This document shows, piece by piece, positions 25,286 to 33,790 of a DNA stretch of 64,000 bases (position 1 is its first letter; every line of letters starts with the position of its first letter). Made by a program: the position numbers and the translations under genes. The stretch spans positions 1 to 64,000 of the forward strand of contig CAZYVH010000001.1 in the NCBI GenBank assembly GCA_964650905.1, written 5' to 3'. This DNA is from SZUA-36 sp964650905. Lineage in GTDB: Bacteria > Pseudomonadota > Gammaproteobacteria > Xanthomonadales > SZUA-36. The notes beneath the pieces were generated by a model that searched no databases, was not told the origin of the DNA, and saw only the letters and a program-made list of their open reading frames with translations.

Positions 25286-26388
25286 ATGAAATCACGCGCC
25301 GCAGTCGCTTTCAAGGCCGGCCAATCTCTTGAGATAACCGAGGTCGATGTACAGGGACCGAAGGCGGGTGAAGTCCTGCTGCGGATGGTCGCGACCGGTG
25401 TCTGCCACACGGATGCCTTTACGCTGTCCGGTGCCGACCCTGAAGGGTTATTTCCGTCCATTCTCGGCCACGAAGGCGGCGCCGTGGTGGAGGATATCGG
25501 TAACGGTGTCAAAAGTGTCAGGCACGGTGACCACGTGATACCACTTTACACACCGGAATGTGGCGAATGCAGTTTCTGTAAATCCGGTAAAACCAACCTC
25601 TGCCAGAAGATCCGCATCACCCAGGGCCAGGGGTTGATGCCGGACGGTACCTCACGATTTTCAATAAATGGTGAAACGCTGTTTCATTACATGGGCACCT
25701 CGACATTTTCAGAGTACAGCGTCGTACCCGAGATCTCCGTCGCCAAAGTTAATCAGGCGGCACCACTGGACAAGGTCTGTCTGTTAGGTTGCGGCATTAC
25801 CACCGGGATCGGCGCCGTGCTCAACACGGCCAAAGTCGAACCCGGTGCCACGGTGGCCGTGTTTGGTCTGGGTGGTATCGGTCTGAGCGTGGTCCAGGGC
25901 GCGGTCATGGCCGGCGCCTCGCGTATCATCGCGGTGGATCTGAACGAGGACAAGTTTGAGATGGCGCGTATGCTGGGTGCGACCGAGTTCGTCAACCCAT
26001 CCAAATACGACCAGCCCATCCAGGACGTGATCGTCGATCTGACCGATGGCGGCGTGGACTATTCCTTTGAGTGTATTGGCAATACCCAGGTCATGCGCTC
26101 CGCCCTTGAGTGTTGTCACAAGGGCTGGGGTGAATCCATCATCATCGGTGTGGCGGGCGCCGGTGAGGAAATCTGCACACGACCATTCCAGTTGGTCACC
26201 GGCAGGGTCTGGCGTGGCACGGCCTTTGGCGGTGTTAGGGGACGCACCGAGCTGCCGGGCTTTGTGGATAACTACCTGGCGGGCAAGATCAACATCGATG
26301 ACATGGTGACCCATACCATGGGTCTGGAAGACATCAACCGGGCCTTTGACCTGATGCATGCGGGGAAAAGCATACGCTCGGTGGTCAT
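25286..26388 (+). CDS. frmA: S-(hydroxymethyl)glutathione dehydrogenase (class III alcohol dehydrogenase), 3' end in gap
   Basis: 367 codons are visible of the usual 369-370. It oxidises S-hydroxymethylglutathione to S-formylglutathione with NAD, the central step in formaldehyde detoxification. The catalytic zinc ligand region is GVCHTDAFTLSG and GHEGGAVVE; the structural zinc cysteines are in CGECSFCKSGKTNLCQ; the cofactor motif is VFGLGGIGLSVVQG. The visible sequence ends SIRSVV just before the N gap, so only a few residues and the stop are missing. The next gene, frmB, follows inside or after the gap. The unbroken frame across the gap is an accident of its 100-base length and is not a fusion. 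Confidence 0.93.
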
Positions 26389-26488
26389 NNNNNNNNNNNN
26401 NNNNNNNNNNNNNNNNNNNNNNNNNNNNNNNNNNNNNNNNNNNNNNNNNNNNNNNNNNNNNNNNNNNNNNNNNNNNNNNNNNNNNNNN
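26389..26488. other. Scaffold gap (100 N) between frmA and frmB
   Basis: A fixed-length run of N. The end of frmA and about the first 40-45 codons of frmB are missing, so the real gap is probably longer than 100 bp. Confidence 0.99.
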
Positions 26489-27199
26489 CCCGTGCTCTAC
26501 TGGCTCTCAGGTCTGACCTGCACCGATGAAAACTTTGCCATCAAGGCTGGTGCGCAACGACTGGCTTCAGAACTTGGCCTGGCCATCGTCTGCCCGGACA
26601 CCAGCCCACGCGGCACCAACCTGCCTGGTGAGCACGATGACTGGGATTTCGGGTCCGGTGCCGGTTTTTACCTCAATGCAACTGCAACACCCTGGTCGGC
26701 GCATTACAATATGTATGACTATGTCACCCGGGAGTTGCCGGCGCTGGTCGAAGCCGAATTACCCGTCACTGACAAGCGCAGTGTCAGCGGCCACTCGATG
26801 GGTGGCCACGGCGCTCTCATGTGTGCATTGAAAGACCCGGATCGATATGCCTCCGCATCGGCTTTTGCACCGATCTGCCATCCCTCGGAAAGCCCCTGGG
26901 GTATCAAGGCCTTCAGCCATTACCTCGGTGAAGACCGCAATAGCTGGCATGAGTGGGACGCCACGCAATTGGTTCGCTCGGTCAAAAGGCAACTGCCGAT
27001 CCTGATCGACCAGGGCACCCACGACGAGTGGCTCGGTGCAGAGTTAAAAACCGGCAGCCTGGAACAGGCCTGTATTTGCACCCACCACCCATTGGACGTG
27101 CGTATGCGTGAGGGCTATGACCACAGTTATTATTTTATCAGCACCTTTATCGACGAGCACCTGCGCTACCACGCCGGGGCCTTGGGAATAATCACCTAA
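26489..27199 (+). CDS. frmB: S-formylglutathione hydrolase, 5' end in gap
   Basis: Hydrolyses S-formylglutathione to formate and glutathione, completing the pathway begun by FrmA. The visible part starts at the conserved PVLYWLSGLTCTDENFAIKAGAQR and includes CPDTSPRG, the nucleophile in SGHSMGGHGAL, the catalytic Asp region LIDQGTHDEWL and the His in YDHSYYFISTFI. This corresponds to the esterase D family from about residue 45 onward. The start codon and N-terminus are lost in the gap. Confidence 0.92.
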   Translation, partial: PVLYWLSGLTCTDENFAIKAGAQRLASELGLAIVCPDTSPRGTNLPGEHDDWDFGSGAGFYLNATATPWSAHYNMYDYVTRELPALVEAELPVTDKRSVSGHSMGGHGALMCALKDPDRYASASAFAPICHPSESPWGIKAFSHYLGEDRNSWHEWDATQLVRSVKRQLPILIDQGTHDEWLGAELKTGSLEQACICTHHPLDVRMREGYDHSYYFISTFIDEHLRYHAGALGIIT

Positions 27200-27261
27200 A
27201 TCCTGAAAGTTTCCGGATCAAACAGCGGTCTGTTGTTCTGATCAGGTAATTCGGAACAGGG

Positions 27262-28755
27262 ATGACAGGACAAGATCGCGGGGCGGCACAAAGCGTGTCT
27301 GCAGACGCCACTACACATCCCCGGTTTCACACAGGCCGCCGGATTAAAGACACCGAGAGTATCTGCCCGGTCTGCCTTGCACCGGTAAATGCCACTGTCT
27401 ACACGCGTCATGGCCAGGTCTGGATGGACAAGACCTGCGCAAAACACGGCCCGTTCAGCGCCCTGCTTGCATCCGATACACGACACTATTATGAAAGTTC
27501 ACGACCCGCTGGCAAGACCACGTCCTGCTGCGCAAGCGCATGTGGCGATTCGTCGGAAAATCACAGTTGCAACATCCTCATAGAAATCACACAACGCTGT
27601 AACCTGAGCTGCCCAACCTGTTTTGCCGCCTCCACGCCACAGCATGGCCAACAGCTTGGCCTGCAGGAATTCACACGCCAGGTGGACGCTTTGGTCAGGG
27701 GCGGGAAAAACACCGCGGATGTGATCCAGTTATCAGGCGGCGAACCGACCATTCACCCACAATTATTTGAGATGATTGAGGTACTGGCAGAGCGCAACTT
27801 TCGCAAGATCTGCATCAATACCAATGGTATAAAGCTTGCCTCAGAAGCCTACGTTGAACGCCTGGCAACGAGTCATCCCGGTTTGTCGGTCTACTTGCAG
27901 TTTGACGGCTTTGATCCACAAACCCACAGGCAACTGAGAGGACGTAGCGATTTCCTCAAAATCAAGCAAGCTGCAATCGTCAACTGTATGGCTTACGACA
28001 TCCGGGTGGTACCGGTCATGACCCTGACCCGGGGGATCAATGAGCACGAGGTTGGAGATTTTCTTAAGCTTGCCATCGACAACCCGGCCATCAATAACGT
28101 GGTGTTTCAGCCGGCGATGTATTCGGGACGTTATGAAAATACCATTGACGAGGAGCGCCTGACGCTGGCCGACGCGGTGCAACTGATATGTCAGCAGACA
28201 GGTGTTTTCACGGCTGATGATTTTTCACCCATACCGTGTTCCGACCCCAATTGTTTCAGTGTTGCCGTGGCCTTGCGCACACGCAGTGGTCCGCTGGGAG
28301 TGTCGCGTTACTTTCCGCGCCATGAGACCTGGAATGAAGCCGGCAACACCGAACTGATTGCGGGGTTGACCGATTCACTGGATGGCCCAAAGGCTTTTAA
28401 ACGGGCCATCGACTGGGCCGCCTCAGCCGATCATCTCGCACAACTTGATGATTCTGAAGTGGATCGTTTGCTGGATGGTTTGCTCGAATGGCAAGAGGAG
28501 CAACACCACACAGACAGCGAATTCTGGGGATCATTGCTGGTCATTGGCATCAAACCGTTTATGGATGCCTATACCTACGACCAGGACCGCATCGACAAAT
28601 GCTGTGTNNNNNNNNNNNNNNNNNNNNNNNNNNNNNNNNNNNNNNNNNNNNNNNNNNNNNNNNNNNNNNNNNNNNNNNNNNNNNNNNNNNNNNNNNNNNN
28701 NNNNNNNGACCTCAATGAAACTGCAAACCCGACGGCCCAGGCACACGATGGATAA
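27262..28755 (+). CDS. Radical SAM protein resembling the tetraether-synthase/MJ0619 family (C-terminus in gap)
   Basis: The N-terminal zinc-ribbon-like segment has CPVCLAPVNATVYTRHGQ, VWMDKTCAKHGPF and two further Cys groups (SCCASACGDS). The radical SAM core then starts with IEITQRCNLSCPTCF (CX3CX2C for the 4Fe-4S cluster) and continues with VIQLSGGEPTIHPQLFEMI, INTNGIKLA and VYLQFDGFDPQTHRQLRG. The combination of the CPxC...DKTCxxHG...LL head and IExTxRCNLxCPxCFA is that of the MJ0619/Tes-like group, which includes lipid tetraether synthase of archaea and uncharacterised bacterial homologues. After the gap, DLNETANPTAQ precedes a stop, giving an 8-bp overlap with the methyltransferase start at 28748; this tail assignment depends on the gap. 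The substrate is unknown. It lies 62 bp downstream of frmB. Confidence 0.75.
   Translation: MTGQDRGAAQSVSADATTHPRFHTGRRIKDTESICPVCLAPVNATVYTRHGQVWMDKTCAKHGPFSALLASDTRHYYESSRPAGKTTSCCASACGDSSENHSCNILIEITQRCNLSCPTCFAASTPQHGQQLGLQEFTRQVDALVRGGKNTADVIQLSGGEPTIHPQLFEMIEVLAERNFRKICINTNGIKLASEAYVERLATSHPGLSVYLQFDGFDPQTHRQLRGRSDFLKIKQAAIVNCMAYDIRVVPVMTLTRGINEHEVGDFLKLAIDNPAINNVVFQPAMYSGRYENTIDEERLTLADAVQLICQQTGVFTADDFSPIPCSDPNCFSVAVALRTRSGPLGVSRYFPRHETWNEAGNTELIAGLTDSLDGPKAFKRAIDWAASADHLAQLDDSEVDRLLDGLLEWQEEQHHTDSEFWGSLLVIGIKPFMDAYTYDQDRIDKCCXXXXXXXXXXXXXXXXXXXXXXXXXXXXXXXXXXDLNETANPTAQAHDG
28608..28707. other. Scaffold gap (100 N) near the end of the radical SAM gene
   Basis: A fixed-length run of N. 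The size and the frame across it are uncertain. Confidence 0.99.
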
Positions 28756-29566
28756 GCTTCAGGCCCCTGTACAAACAGGATGTTCGCTCGCCTCCAACGG
28801 CTGCAGTGAATTTTATGAGCAGGCCTGGGTGCGGCAAATCGCTGCGGAGTGCTTTCACCCCGGAGGTGAAGATCTGACCTGCCGTAGCATCGCCTCGCTC
28901 GACCTTGACGCAGGCACCAGGGTGCTGGACCTCGGTTGTGGCACCGGCACCAGTGCTTTGCTGATGGCGAGCGAATTCCGGTTTGAGGTGACCGGGATCG
29001 ACCGCAGTGTCAATAACATCGAACGCGCCCGGCAACGTGCTCGGGCGCTGGGGCGTGATGCCAGCCACTTGCGTTTCCTTAGCTGTGATGCCGCTGACTT
29101 GCCGTTCGCCAGATATGAATTCGATGCTGTGCTGGCTGAGTGCACCTTCAGCCTGTTCGAAAACAAGGCTGCGGTGCTGACCGGCATCAAACGTGTTATG
29201 CGGCCCGGGGGAATGATCGCGCTGTCGGACATGGCCGTTAATGGGGCATTGCCTGACGATGTCAGACAGGTAATCGCGCCCTGGAGCTGTCTCGAAGACG
29301 CATTCGATGACGAAGCTTATGTGCAGTTATTTAAAGATGCGGGGTTTGGGGTAAAGCAAAGTGTGGATGAAAGCCAGTCACTGCTGGCCATGGTGGCGCA
29401 ACTCAAACGCAAACTGCTGATTCTGGCCAGTGGTGTGATCAGTGGTGACTTGCAAATTCCCGGGTTCGATCCCGTTGAGGTCAGACACTACCTCGACCGG
29501 TTTGCCCGGCAGGTCAGCCTCGGGCGTGTCCGGTACCTGCGTTACTTGCTGCTTAACCCGGGTTAA
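28748..29566 (+). CDS. Class I SAM-dependent methyltransferase, partner of the radical SAM gene
   Basis: About 272 residues with the class I methyltransferase core: motif I VLDLGCGTGTSALLMA, an acidic residue after strand 2 (VTGIDRSVNNIERARQRA), FLSCDAADLPFARYEFDAVLAECTFSLF and the post-core KRVMRPGGMIALSDMAVN. An extended N-terminus with Cys (TGCSLASNGCSEFYEQAWVRQI) and a C-terminal arm (VEVRHYLDRFARQVSLGRVRYLRYLLL) are unusual. ATG 28748 is chosen since it overlaps the end of the radical SAM frame; ATG 28715 is possible. Methyltransferases of the DVU_1556 type similarly accompany radical SAM genes, but I cannot confirm the assignment. Confidence 0.75.
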   Translation: MDKLQAPVQTGCSLASNGCSEFYEQAWVRQIAAECFHPGGEDLTCRSIASLDLDAGTRVLDLGCGTGTSALLMASEFRFEVTGIDRSVNNIERARQRARALGRDASHLRFLSCDAADLPFARYEFDAVLAECTFSLFENKAAVLTGIKRVMRPGGMIALSDMAVNGALPDDVRQVIAPWSCLEDAFDDEAYVQLFKDAGFGVKQSVDESQSLLAMVAQLKRKLLILASGVISGDLQIPGFDPVEVRHYLDRFARQVSLGRVRYLRYLLLNPG

Positions 29567-29776
29567 AACGTATGGCTCAACCACGGGTTGAACAAAGATA
29601 CAGGACCTTCCAGAGTACGTGGGTTGTGAAGAAGCCATAAGTAGCATGCGGCTCAATGCCCAACTCAACAAGAATTGCCTCGTGGTTTTTGATTATTTGT
29701 TACCAGGGCAGTTCGAATTACAAGTCAAAACTGAAATTTCCTGCATTTCTTCAAGCGATCCTTGACATCATAATTA

Positions 29777-29802
29777 GCACCATATGATGTACAATATGGT
29801 GC
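29777..29802. promoter_or_regulatory. vapBC operator overlapping its promoter
   Basis: A perfect inverted repeat with 9-bp arms (GCACCATAT and ATATGGTGC) and an 8-bp centre, 24 bp upstream of vapB. TTGACA at 29762-29767 is a consensus -35, and TATGAT at 29783-29788 is a possible -10 inside the repeat. VapB or the VapBC complex binding here would occlude RNA polymerase. Confidence 0.75.
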
Positions 29803-29825
29803 AGACAAAATATCAGGGCACAATC

Positions 29826-30023
29826 ATGCGAACAACCGTAAATATTGACGATGAGTTGATGAAGGCTGCTCAGAAGTTGACAGGTATTAAGGAGAAGGCG
29901 GCATTGCTTCGTGCGGGTCTGCAGGCGCTGATCGAACAGGAGTCGGCCCGTCGCCTGGCCCTGCTTGGAGGGTCTGAGCCACAATTATCCAGTGTATCAC
30001 GACGCCGAGCAGTGGATTCATGA
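29826..30023 (+). CDS. vapB: VapB-type antitoxin
   Basis: 65 residues. The N-terminal ribbon-helix-helix DNA-binding domain reads MRTTVNIDDELMKAAQKLTGIKEKAALLRAGLQALI, followed by a C-terminal tail with multiple Arg that would wrap the toxin. It neutralises VapC and represses the operon through the palindrome at 29777-29802. The ATG at 29826 is preferred over 29784, which lies inside the operator. The stop overlaps vapC by ATGA. Confidence 0.88.
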   Translation: MRTTVNIDDELMKAAQKLTGIKEKAALLRAGLQALIEQESARRLALLGGSEPQLSSVSRRRAVDS

Positions 30024-30385
30024 TCCTCGTCGACACATCCGTCTGGATTGACCATCTACGCAAGGGAAACACCCGTTTAAATTCCCTGCTCTTAAGTGCG
30101 GCAGTGCAGGTCCATCCTTTTGTAATTGGCGAGTTGGCTTGTGGTAACCTCCACAACAGGGGCCGGATTCTCAAGCTGCTCGGCGACCTGCCGGCAAGCA
30201 GGGTAGCCCGTGATCAGGAAGTGTTGTTCTTCATTGAACAAAACGACTTAATGGGTCGTGGGATTGGGTATATCGACGCACACCTGCTTGCCAGTGTCTC
30301 ATTGTCCAGTCCGGCCCGTCTGTGGACGGTTGATCGGAAACTACGCATCGTTGCGGTTCAACTTGGACTGGCGCAGCCTGGGTAG
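30020..30385 (+). CDS. vapC: VapC-type PIN-domain ribonuclease toxin
   Basis: 121 residues. PIN-domain acidic residues are visible in VDTSVWIDHLR, FVIGELACG, GYIDAHLLAS and LWTVDRKL, the four-acid set that binds Mg2+. VapC toxins typically cleave tRNA or rRNA. It is translationally coupled to vapB by the ATGA overlap at 30020-30023. Full length, with no sign of decay. Confidence 0.9.
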   Translation: MILVDTSVWIDHLRKGNTRLNSLLLSAAVQVHPFVIGELACGNLHNRGRILKLLGDLPASRVARDQEVLFFIEQNDLMGRGIGYIDAHLLASVSLSSPARLWTVDRKLRIVAVQLGLAQPG

Positions 30386-30524
30386 TCCTCTTATCCATGT
30401 TAACTGAAGGCGTGTCACATCGAATGCCTCACAGCGATTGAAACGCGTATTCAATATTGACATCGAAACTTGCGACAATGCAGTTAAACTGGTGGCTGTC
30501 CCTGTTCCTCCGCTGATGCTGAGA

Positions 30525-31073
30525 TCAGTCCCCGGATAGCCATAATCTGGACTGCAAACCAAGTTTGCTTGAATAGCCAACTGAGCGGCTGACAATTCGA
30601 CCCTGACCATCGATCACAAAATAGGTTGGAAAGCCGCGGATATGCCAGTTTTGAGATGTTTTGGCATTACCCAGCATGACCGGCAGGTGCACACCGGTCT
30701 GGGCGATAAAGCCGCGCACTTCATCCAGACTCGTGTAATCGAGCGCAACCGCCCGGGCCCAGGATACCTTGCCACTGGCAACCAGGGCGTCGAGGTTGCC
30801 AATACTGTGACGGCAGTAGAAACACCACGGTGCAAAAAAATAGATCACGCCGGTCTGACCCGTCACCATTTCACTGTCCGCACGCATGTCATCCAGCCAG
30901 GCCAGTTCCAGCGGGGGTGTTGGGCCGGTAGCAGGCAAATCGCGGGTTTGCCAGGCGTTGATAAGGACGAATGCAAGAATGAGCAGCGCTACATCGAATG
31001 CCAGTGCGCCCCAGTAATGTCCCCTCAACGCTTTCCATGCTGCTTTGAGTCTGGAAAAACGATCAAACATCAT
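30525..31073 (-). CDS. Membrane-anchored thioredoxin-like disulfide oxidoreductase
   Basis: About 182 residues. One N-terminal membrane helix (LAFDVALLILAFVLINAW) anchors a periplasmic thioredoxin-fold domain with active site FFAPWCFYCRHS (CxxC: CFYC), AVALDYTSLDEVRGF and the cis-Pro segment IRGFPTYFVIDGQGRIV. This resembles ScsD/TlpA-like protein-disulfide oxidoreductases. The start at 31073 or 31070 (consecutive ATG codons) overlaps the upstream alkyltransferase-like gene by about 10 bp, so they are probably cotranscribed. Confidence 0.82.
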   Translation of the reverse strand: MMFDRFSRLKAAWKALRGHYWGALAFDVALLILAFVLINAWQTRDLPATGPTPPLELAWLDDMRADSEMVTGQTGVIYFFAPWCFYCRHSIGNLDALVASGKVSWARAVALDYTSLDEVRGFIAQTGVHLPVMLGNAKTSQNWHIRGFPTYFVIDGQGRIVSRSVGYSSKLGLQSRLWLSGD

Positions 31074-31437
31074 CGCCCCACAGCAAGCGGTCCACGGCCC
31101 CGCGGTAACCGTAGCGTTCAAGGTCAATTTTTCCGTTTAGAAATGTCACGCCTTCACGCTCCAGACAGTTTTTTTGCCTGCGCCAACCACTTGAATCCTC
31201 TGGAAATGATATTTTTCCCTGTGCATTGATGACGCGGTGCCAGGGCAATTGAATCCCACGCGGCGCCCGGCGCATGGCCTGGCTGACGCGGCGCGCGGCA
31301 CCCGGCATGCCCGCAAGACGGGCAACCTCACCATAGGTCAGCACATGGCCAGACGGTATTTCACCGACAACTTTCCAGACACTTCGGTACCAGTTGGTCT
31401 GCGTGCTGTTCGTAAGTTTGCCATCCGGGTTTGTCAT
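31063..31437 (-). CDS. Alkyltransferase-like protein (ATL), MGMT family without the catalytic Cys
   Basis: About 124 residues, comparable to the DNA-binding domain of O6-alkylguanine-DNA alkyltransferase: VWKVVGEIPSGHVLTYGEVARLAGMPGAARRVSQAMRRAP. The acceptor motif PCHRV of active enzymes is PWHRVI here. The same Cys-to-Trp change defines bacterial eATL proteins, which bind O6-alkylguanine and flag it for nucleotide-excision repair instead of removing the alkyl group. The start ATG at 31437 (MTNPDGKLT) is preferred over the longer frame from 31473. It overlaps the thioredoxin-like gene downstream. Confidence 0.88.
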   Translation of the reverse strand: MTNPDGKLTNSTQTNWYRSVWKVVGEIPSGHVLTYGEVARLAGMPGAARRVSQAMRRAPRGIQLPWHRVINAQGKISFPEDSSGWRRQKNCLEREGVTFLNGKIDLERYGYRGAVDRLLWGDDV

Positions 31438-31532
31438 GCATAAAACCTGAAAATTTTCGCCGTCACATACCATTAATTCCTGTCACAAGGTAGCATGTAA
31501 CAAGACAGCATTCACAGTAACAAGAGACCCGT

Positions 31533-32159
31533 ATGACACAAAAAGCTGACATCAAATTTAAACGTCTGGCCGAACTGGGCAGTCATGACTTCAAACTTGC
31601 CTGCGAAGTCCTCGATGCCGGCAAGGTCTGCCACGTGGGTTTCAGCCAGGCAGGACAACCCTATGTTGTACCGATGGCCTATGCCCGCCAGGGTGATCAA
31701 TTACTACTGCACGGCTCGGTACTCAGTCGCCTGATGAAAGGCCTGGCCTCAGGGTTGCCGTGTTGCGTGACCGTGACGCATTTTGACGGCCTGGTATATG
31801 CACGCTCGGCCTTTCATTCTTCCATGAGTTACCGCTCGACCATGGTTTTTGGTATTGCGCACCCTATCCTGGATATAGATAAAAAACGTAGTGGTTTCCA
31901 TGCGCTGGTGGATCACCTGATGCCGGGCAGACGCGCCGAGCTGAGACCATCGACCCTCAAGGAACTTAACGCGACCATGCTGTTGTCCCTGCCGATCAAG
32001 ACATTCAGCACAAAATGTGACAGTGGGCCGCCGGAGGATCCAAAAGCAGATATGCAACAAGCCGTGTGGGCTGGTGTGGTGCCATTACAGACGGTCGCCG
32101 GGGAACCGCAGGACGCTCCGGACCTGTTACCGGGGATTTCGAGACCGGATTATTTGTGA
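31533..32159 (+). CDS. Pyridoxamine 5'-phosphate oxidase family / flavin-nucleotide-binding protein
   Basis: 208 residues of the split-barrel FMN-binding fold: VLDAGKVCHVGFSQAGQPYVVPMAYARQGDQLLLHGSVLSRLMK, then CCVTVTHFDGLVYARSAFHSSMSYRSTMVFG. The AHPILDIDKKRSGFHALVDHLMPGR segment is typical of the group annotated as pyridoxamine oxidase-related or flavin-nucleotide-binding. The enzymatic activity is not known. It is divergent from the ATL gene and convergent with trmJ. Confidence 0.82.
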   Translation: MTQKADIKFKRLAELGSHDFKLACEVLDAGKVCHVGFSQAGQPYVVPMAYARQGDQLLLHGSVLSRLMKGLASGLPCCVTVTHFDGLVYARSAFHSSMSYRSTMVFGIAHPILDIDKKRSGFHALVDHLMPGRRAELRPSTLKELNATMLLSLPIKTFSTKCDSGPPEDPKADMQQAVWAGVVPLQTVAGEPQDAPDLLPGISRPDYL

Positions 32160-32197
32160 GTACCGGTTTTCAGCTTAGCGATGAAAAGGCGCTGTCG

Positions 32198-32213
32198 CTT
32201 TACTCTGACCTCC
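32198..32213. repeat. Half-copy of the TTTACTCTGACCCC repeat
   Basis: CTTTACTCTGACCTCC, one mismatch from the right arm of the element at 18296-18350 over 14 bases. It lies at the junction between two convergent genes and overlaps the last codons of trmJ. Confidence 0.45.
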
Positions 32214-32970
32214 TAACCTTCTGCACTGCCGCCAGAATGCCGCGCAGTATATTGATTTCGTTCTGGTCCGGACGGGCGCGGTTGAACAGACGTCTGAGCC
32301 GCATCAGCAGACGTCTTGGTTGAGCCGGGTTCAAAAACCCGATATCCAGCAAAGTCTGCTCAAGATGCGTGTAAAACCATTCCATCTGGCCTGCGTCAAC
32401 CGGAATCCGGTCCGCGGAATCCCTCTTGGCAGGAGCGCCGCCAAGCGCGGCCATGCGTAGCTCATAGGCCATCACCTGCACGGCCTGGGCGAGATTAAGA
32501 GAACCATAATCGGGATTGGTGTTGATCTGCACCAACTGGTGGCAACGCTGCATCTCCTCGTTGGTCAGACCATAGTTCTCACGGCCAAACAATATGGCAA
32601 CGTCCTGTCCACCCGGTTCGGCCAGGGCGGTGGCAGCGGCCAGGCGTATGTCCATTTGCGGCATTGGCAGGCTACGCAGACGTGCGCTGGTGCCCAGTAC
32701 CAGTGAGCAACCTTCCAATGCAGATTCAAGCGCTGCATGCACCGTGGCCCCCTGCAGCAAATCGTCAGCGCCGGACGCCATGGCGGTCGCTTGCGCGCCG
32801 GGAAAAATTTTTGGTGTAACCAGGTGCAACTGTTTCAAACCCATGACTTTCATGGCACGGGCGGTTGCACCGATGTTCCCGGGGTGGGTCGTGTTGATCA
32901 GCACAATGCGGACCGCTGACAAAGACGCTGCCACCTGCGCCCCGCTTCTGTTATCCTGTGCCGCCTTCAT
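32200..32970 (-). CDS. trmJ: tRNA (cytidine/uridine-2'-O-)-methyltransferase TrmJ
   Basis: About 256 residues of the SPOUT superfamily, methylating the ribose of position 32 in tRNA. The N-terminal region reads VRIVLINTTHPGNIGATARAMKVMGL; knot motifs are ILFGRENYGLTNEEM and NPDYGSLNLAQAVQVMAYELR; the C-terminal extension (FYTHLEQTLLDIGFLNP...LMRLRRLFNRARPDQNEINILRGIL) is specific to TrmJ. ATG 32970 is the start; the frame extends further upstream but only through suhB. It is divergent from suhB with 18 bp between start codons, a common arrangement in gammaproteobacteria. Confidence 0.93.
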   Translation of the reverse strand: MKAAQDNRSGAQVAASLSAVRIVLINTTHPGNIGATARAMKVMGLKQLHLVTPKIFPGAQATAMASGADDLLQGATVHAALESALEGCSLVLGTSARLRSLPMPQMDIRLAAATALAEPGGQDVAILFGRENYGLTNEEMQRCHQLVQINTNPDYGSLNLAQAVQVMAYELRMAALGGAPAKRDSADRIPVDAGQMEWFYTHLEQTLLDIGFLNPAQPRRLLMRLRRLFNRARPDQNEINILRGILAAVQKVRRSE

Positions 32971-32988
32971 GTGCATAGATGATTGACC

Positions 32989-33786
32989 ATGGCTCATCCC
33001 GTTTTGAATATTGCAATCGCTGCCGCGCAAGTTGCCGGTGACATTATGCGCCGCGAGCTTCCAAGGGTGTCGTCCATCCCGGTAACACGCAAGGCACGGC
33101 ATGATTATGTCAGTGAGATCGACAAAACCTGCGAGGCTGAGATTGTACGTGAAATTAAGCGTTTTCACCCGGACCACGCGTTCCTGGGAGAAGAAGGCGG
33201 CGCCCAGGGTGACAGCAATTTCGTGTGGATCATAGACCCGCTGGATGGTACCAGTAACTACCTGCATGGTATGCCGCATTTTGCCGTCTCCATCGCCCTT
33301 GAGGTCAAGGGTCGCACCGAGCACGCGGTCGTCTATGACCCCATGCGCGATGAGATGTTCAGCGCCAGCCGCGGCAGTGGAGCCCACATGAATAATACGC
33401 GTATCAGGGTTTCCAACCGTACAACACTGGACAACGCCATCCTGGCGACCGCGTTCCCGTTCCGCCAGCGCGGCATGATGGGTGTTTATACCGGGATATT
33501 CAGTGAAGTTTACCGAAAAATTGAGGATGTTCGCCGCTGCGGAGCGGCGGCACTGGACCTCGCATGGGTCGCGGCCGGCAGGGTTGACGGTTATTTTGAG
33601 ATCGGGCTCAAACCATGGGATGTGGCTGCCGGGACCTTGCTGGTACGTGAAGCCGGTGGTGTGGTGACCGACTTTGACGGTGCTGATCAGGTCGGAAAAT
33701 CGAATTCAATATTAGCCGCACCTTACAAACTGATGACACCGTTAAGACAGATCATCGAACCCCGCTGGGCAAAAGCCAGGCGCTAG
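32989..33786 (+). CDS. suhB: Inositol-1-monophosphatase / Nus factor SuhB
   Basis: 265 residues with the metal-binding motifs FLGEEGG, WIIDPLDGTSNYLHG and KPWDVAAGTLLVREAGG of the inositol monophosphatase family. SuhB dephosphorylates inositol phosphates in vitro and acts with NusA in rRNA transcription antitermination. The start ATG at 32989 gives MAHPVLNIAI; an in-frame TTG two codons upstream is less likely. Its divergent neighbour trmJ supports the identification. Confidence 0.93.
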   Translation: MAHPVLNIAIAAAQVAGDIMRRELPRVSSIPVTRKARHDYVSEIDKTCEAEIVREIKRFHPDHAFLGEEGGAQGDSNFVWIIDPLDGTSNYLHGMPHFAVSIALEVKGRTEHAVVYDPMRDEMFSASRGSGAHMNNTRIRVSNRTTLDNAILATAFPFRQRGMMGVYTGIFSEVYRKIEDVRRCGAAALDLAWVAAGRVDGYFEIGLKPWDVAAGTLLVREAGGVVTDFDGADQVGKSNSILAAPYKLMTPLRQIIEPRWAKARR

Positions 33787-33790
33787 GCTG

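Noticed and set aside
25286..27199. A single long frame that looks like a FrmA-FrmB fusion
   Set aside because: The frame is continuous only because the N gap happens to keep the phase. Both halves match complete separate families with their ends missing at the gap.
28382..28747. N-terminal extension of the methyltransferase across the N gap
   Set aside because: This upstream frame is out of phase with the radical SAM gene that clearly occupies the region, so it is a shadow joined by the gap.
29553..29566. TTAACCCGGGTTAA palindrome at the methyltransferase stop codon
   Set aside because: A perfect 14-bp palindrome, but short, without a loop or T-run, and within coding sequence. It is not convincing as a terminator or operator.
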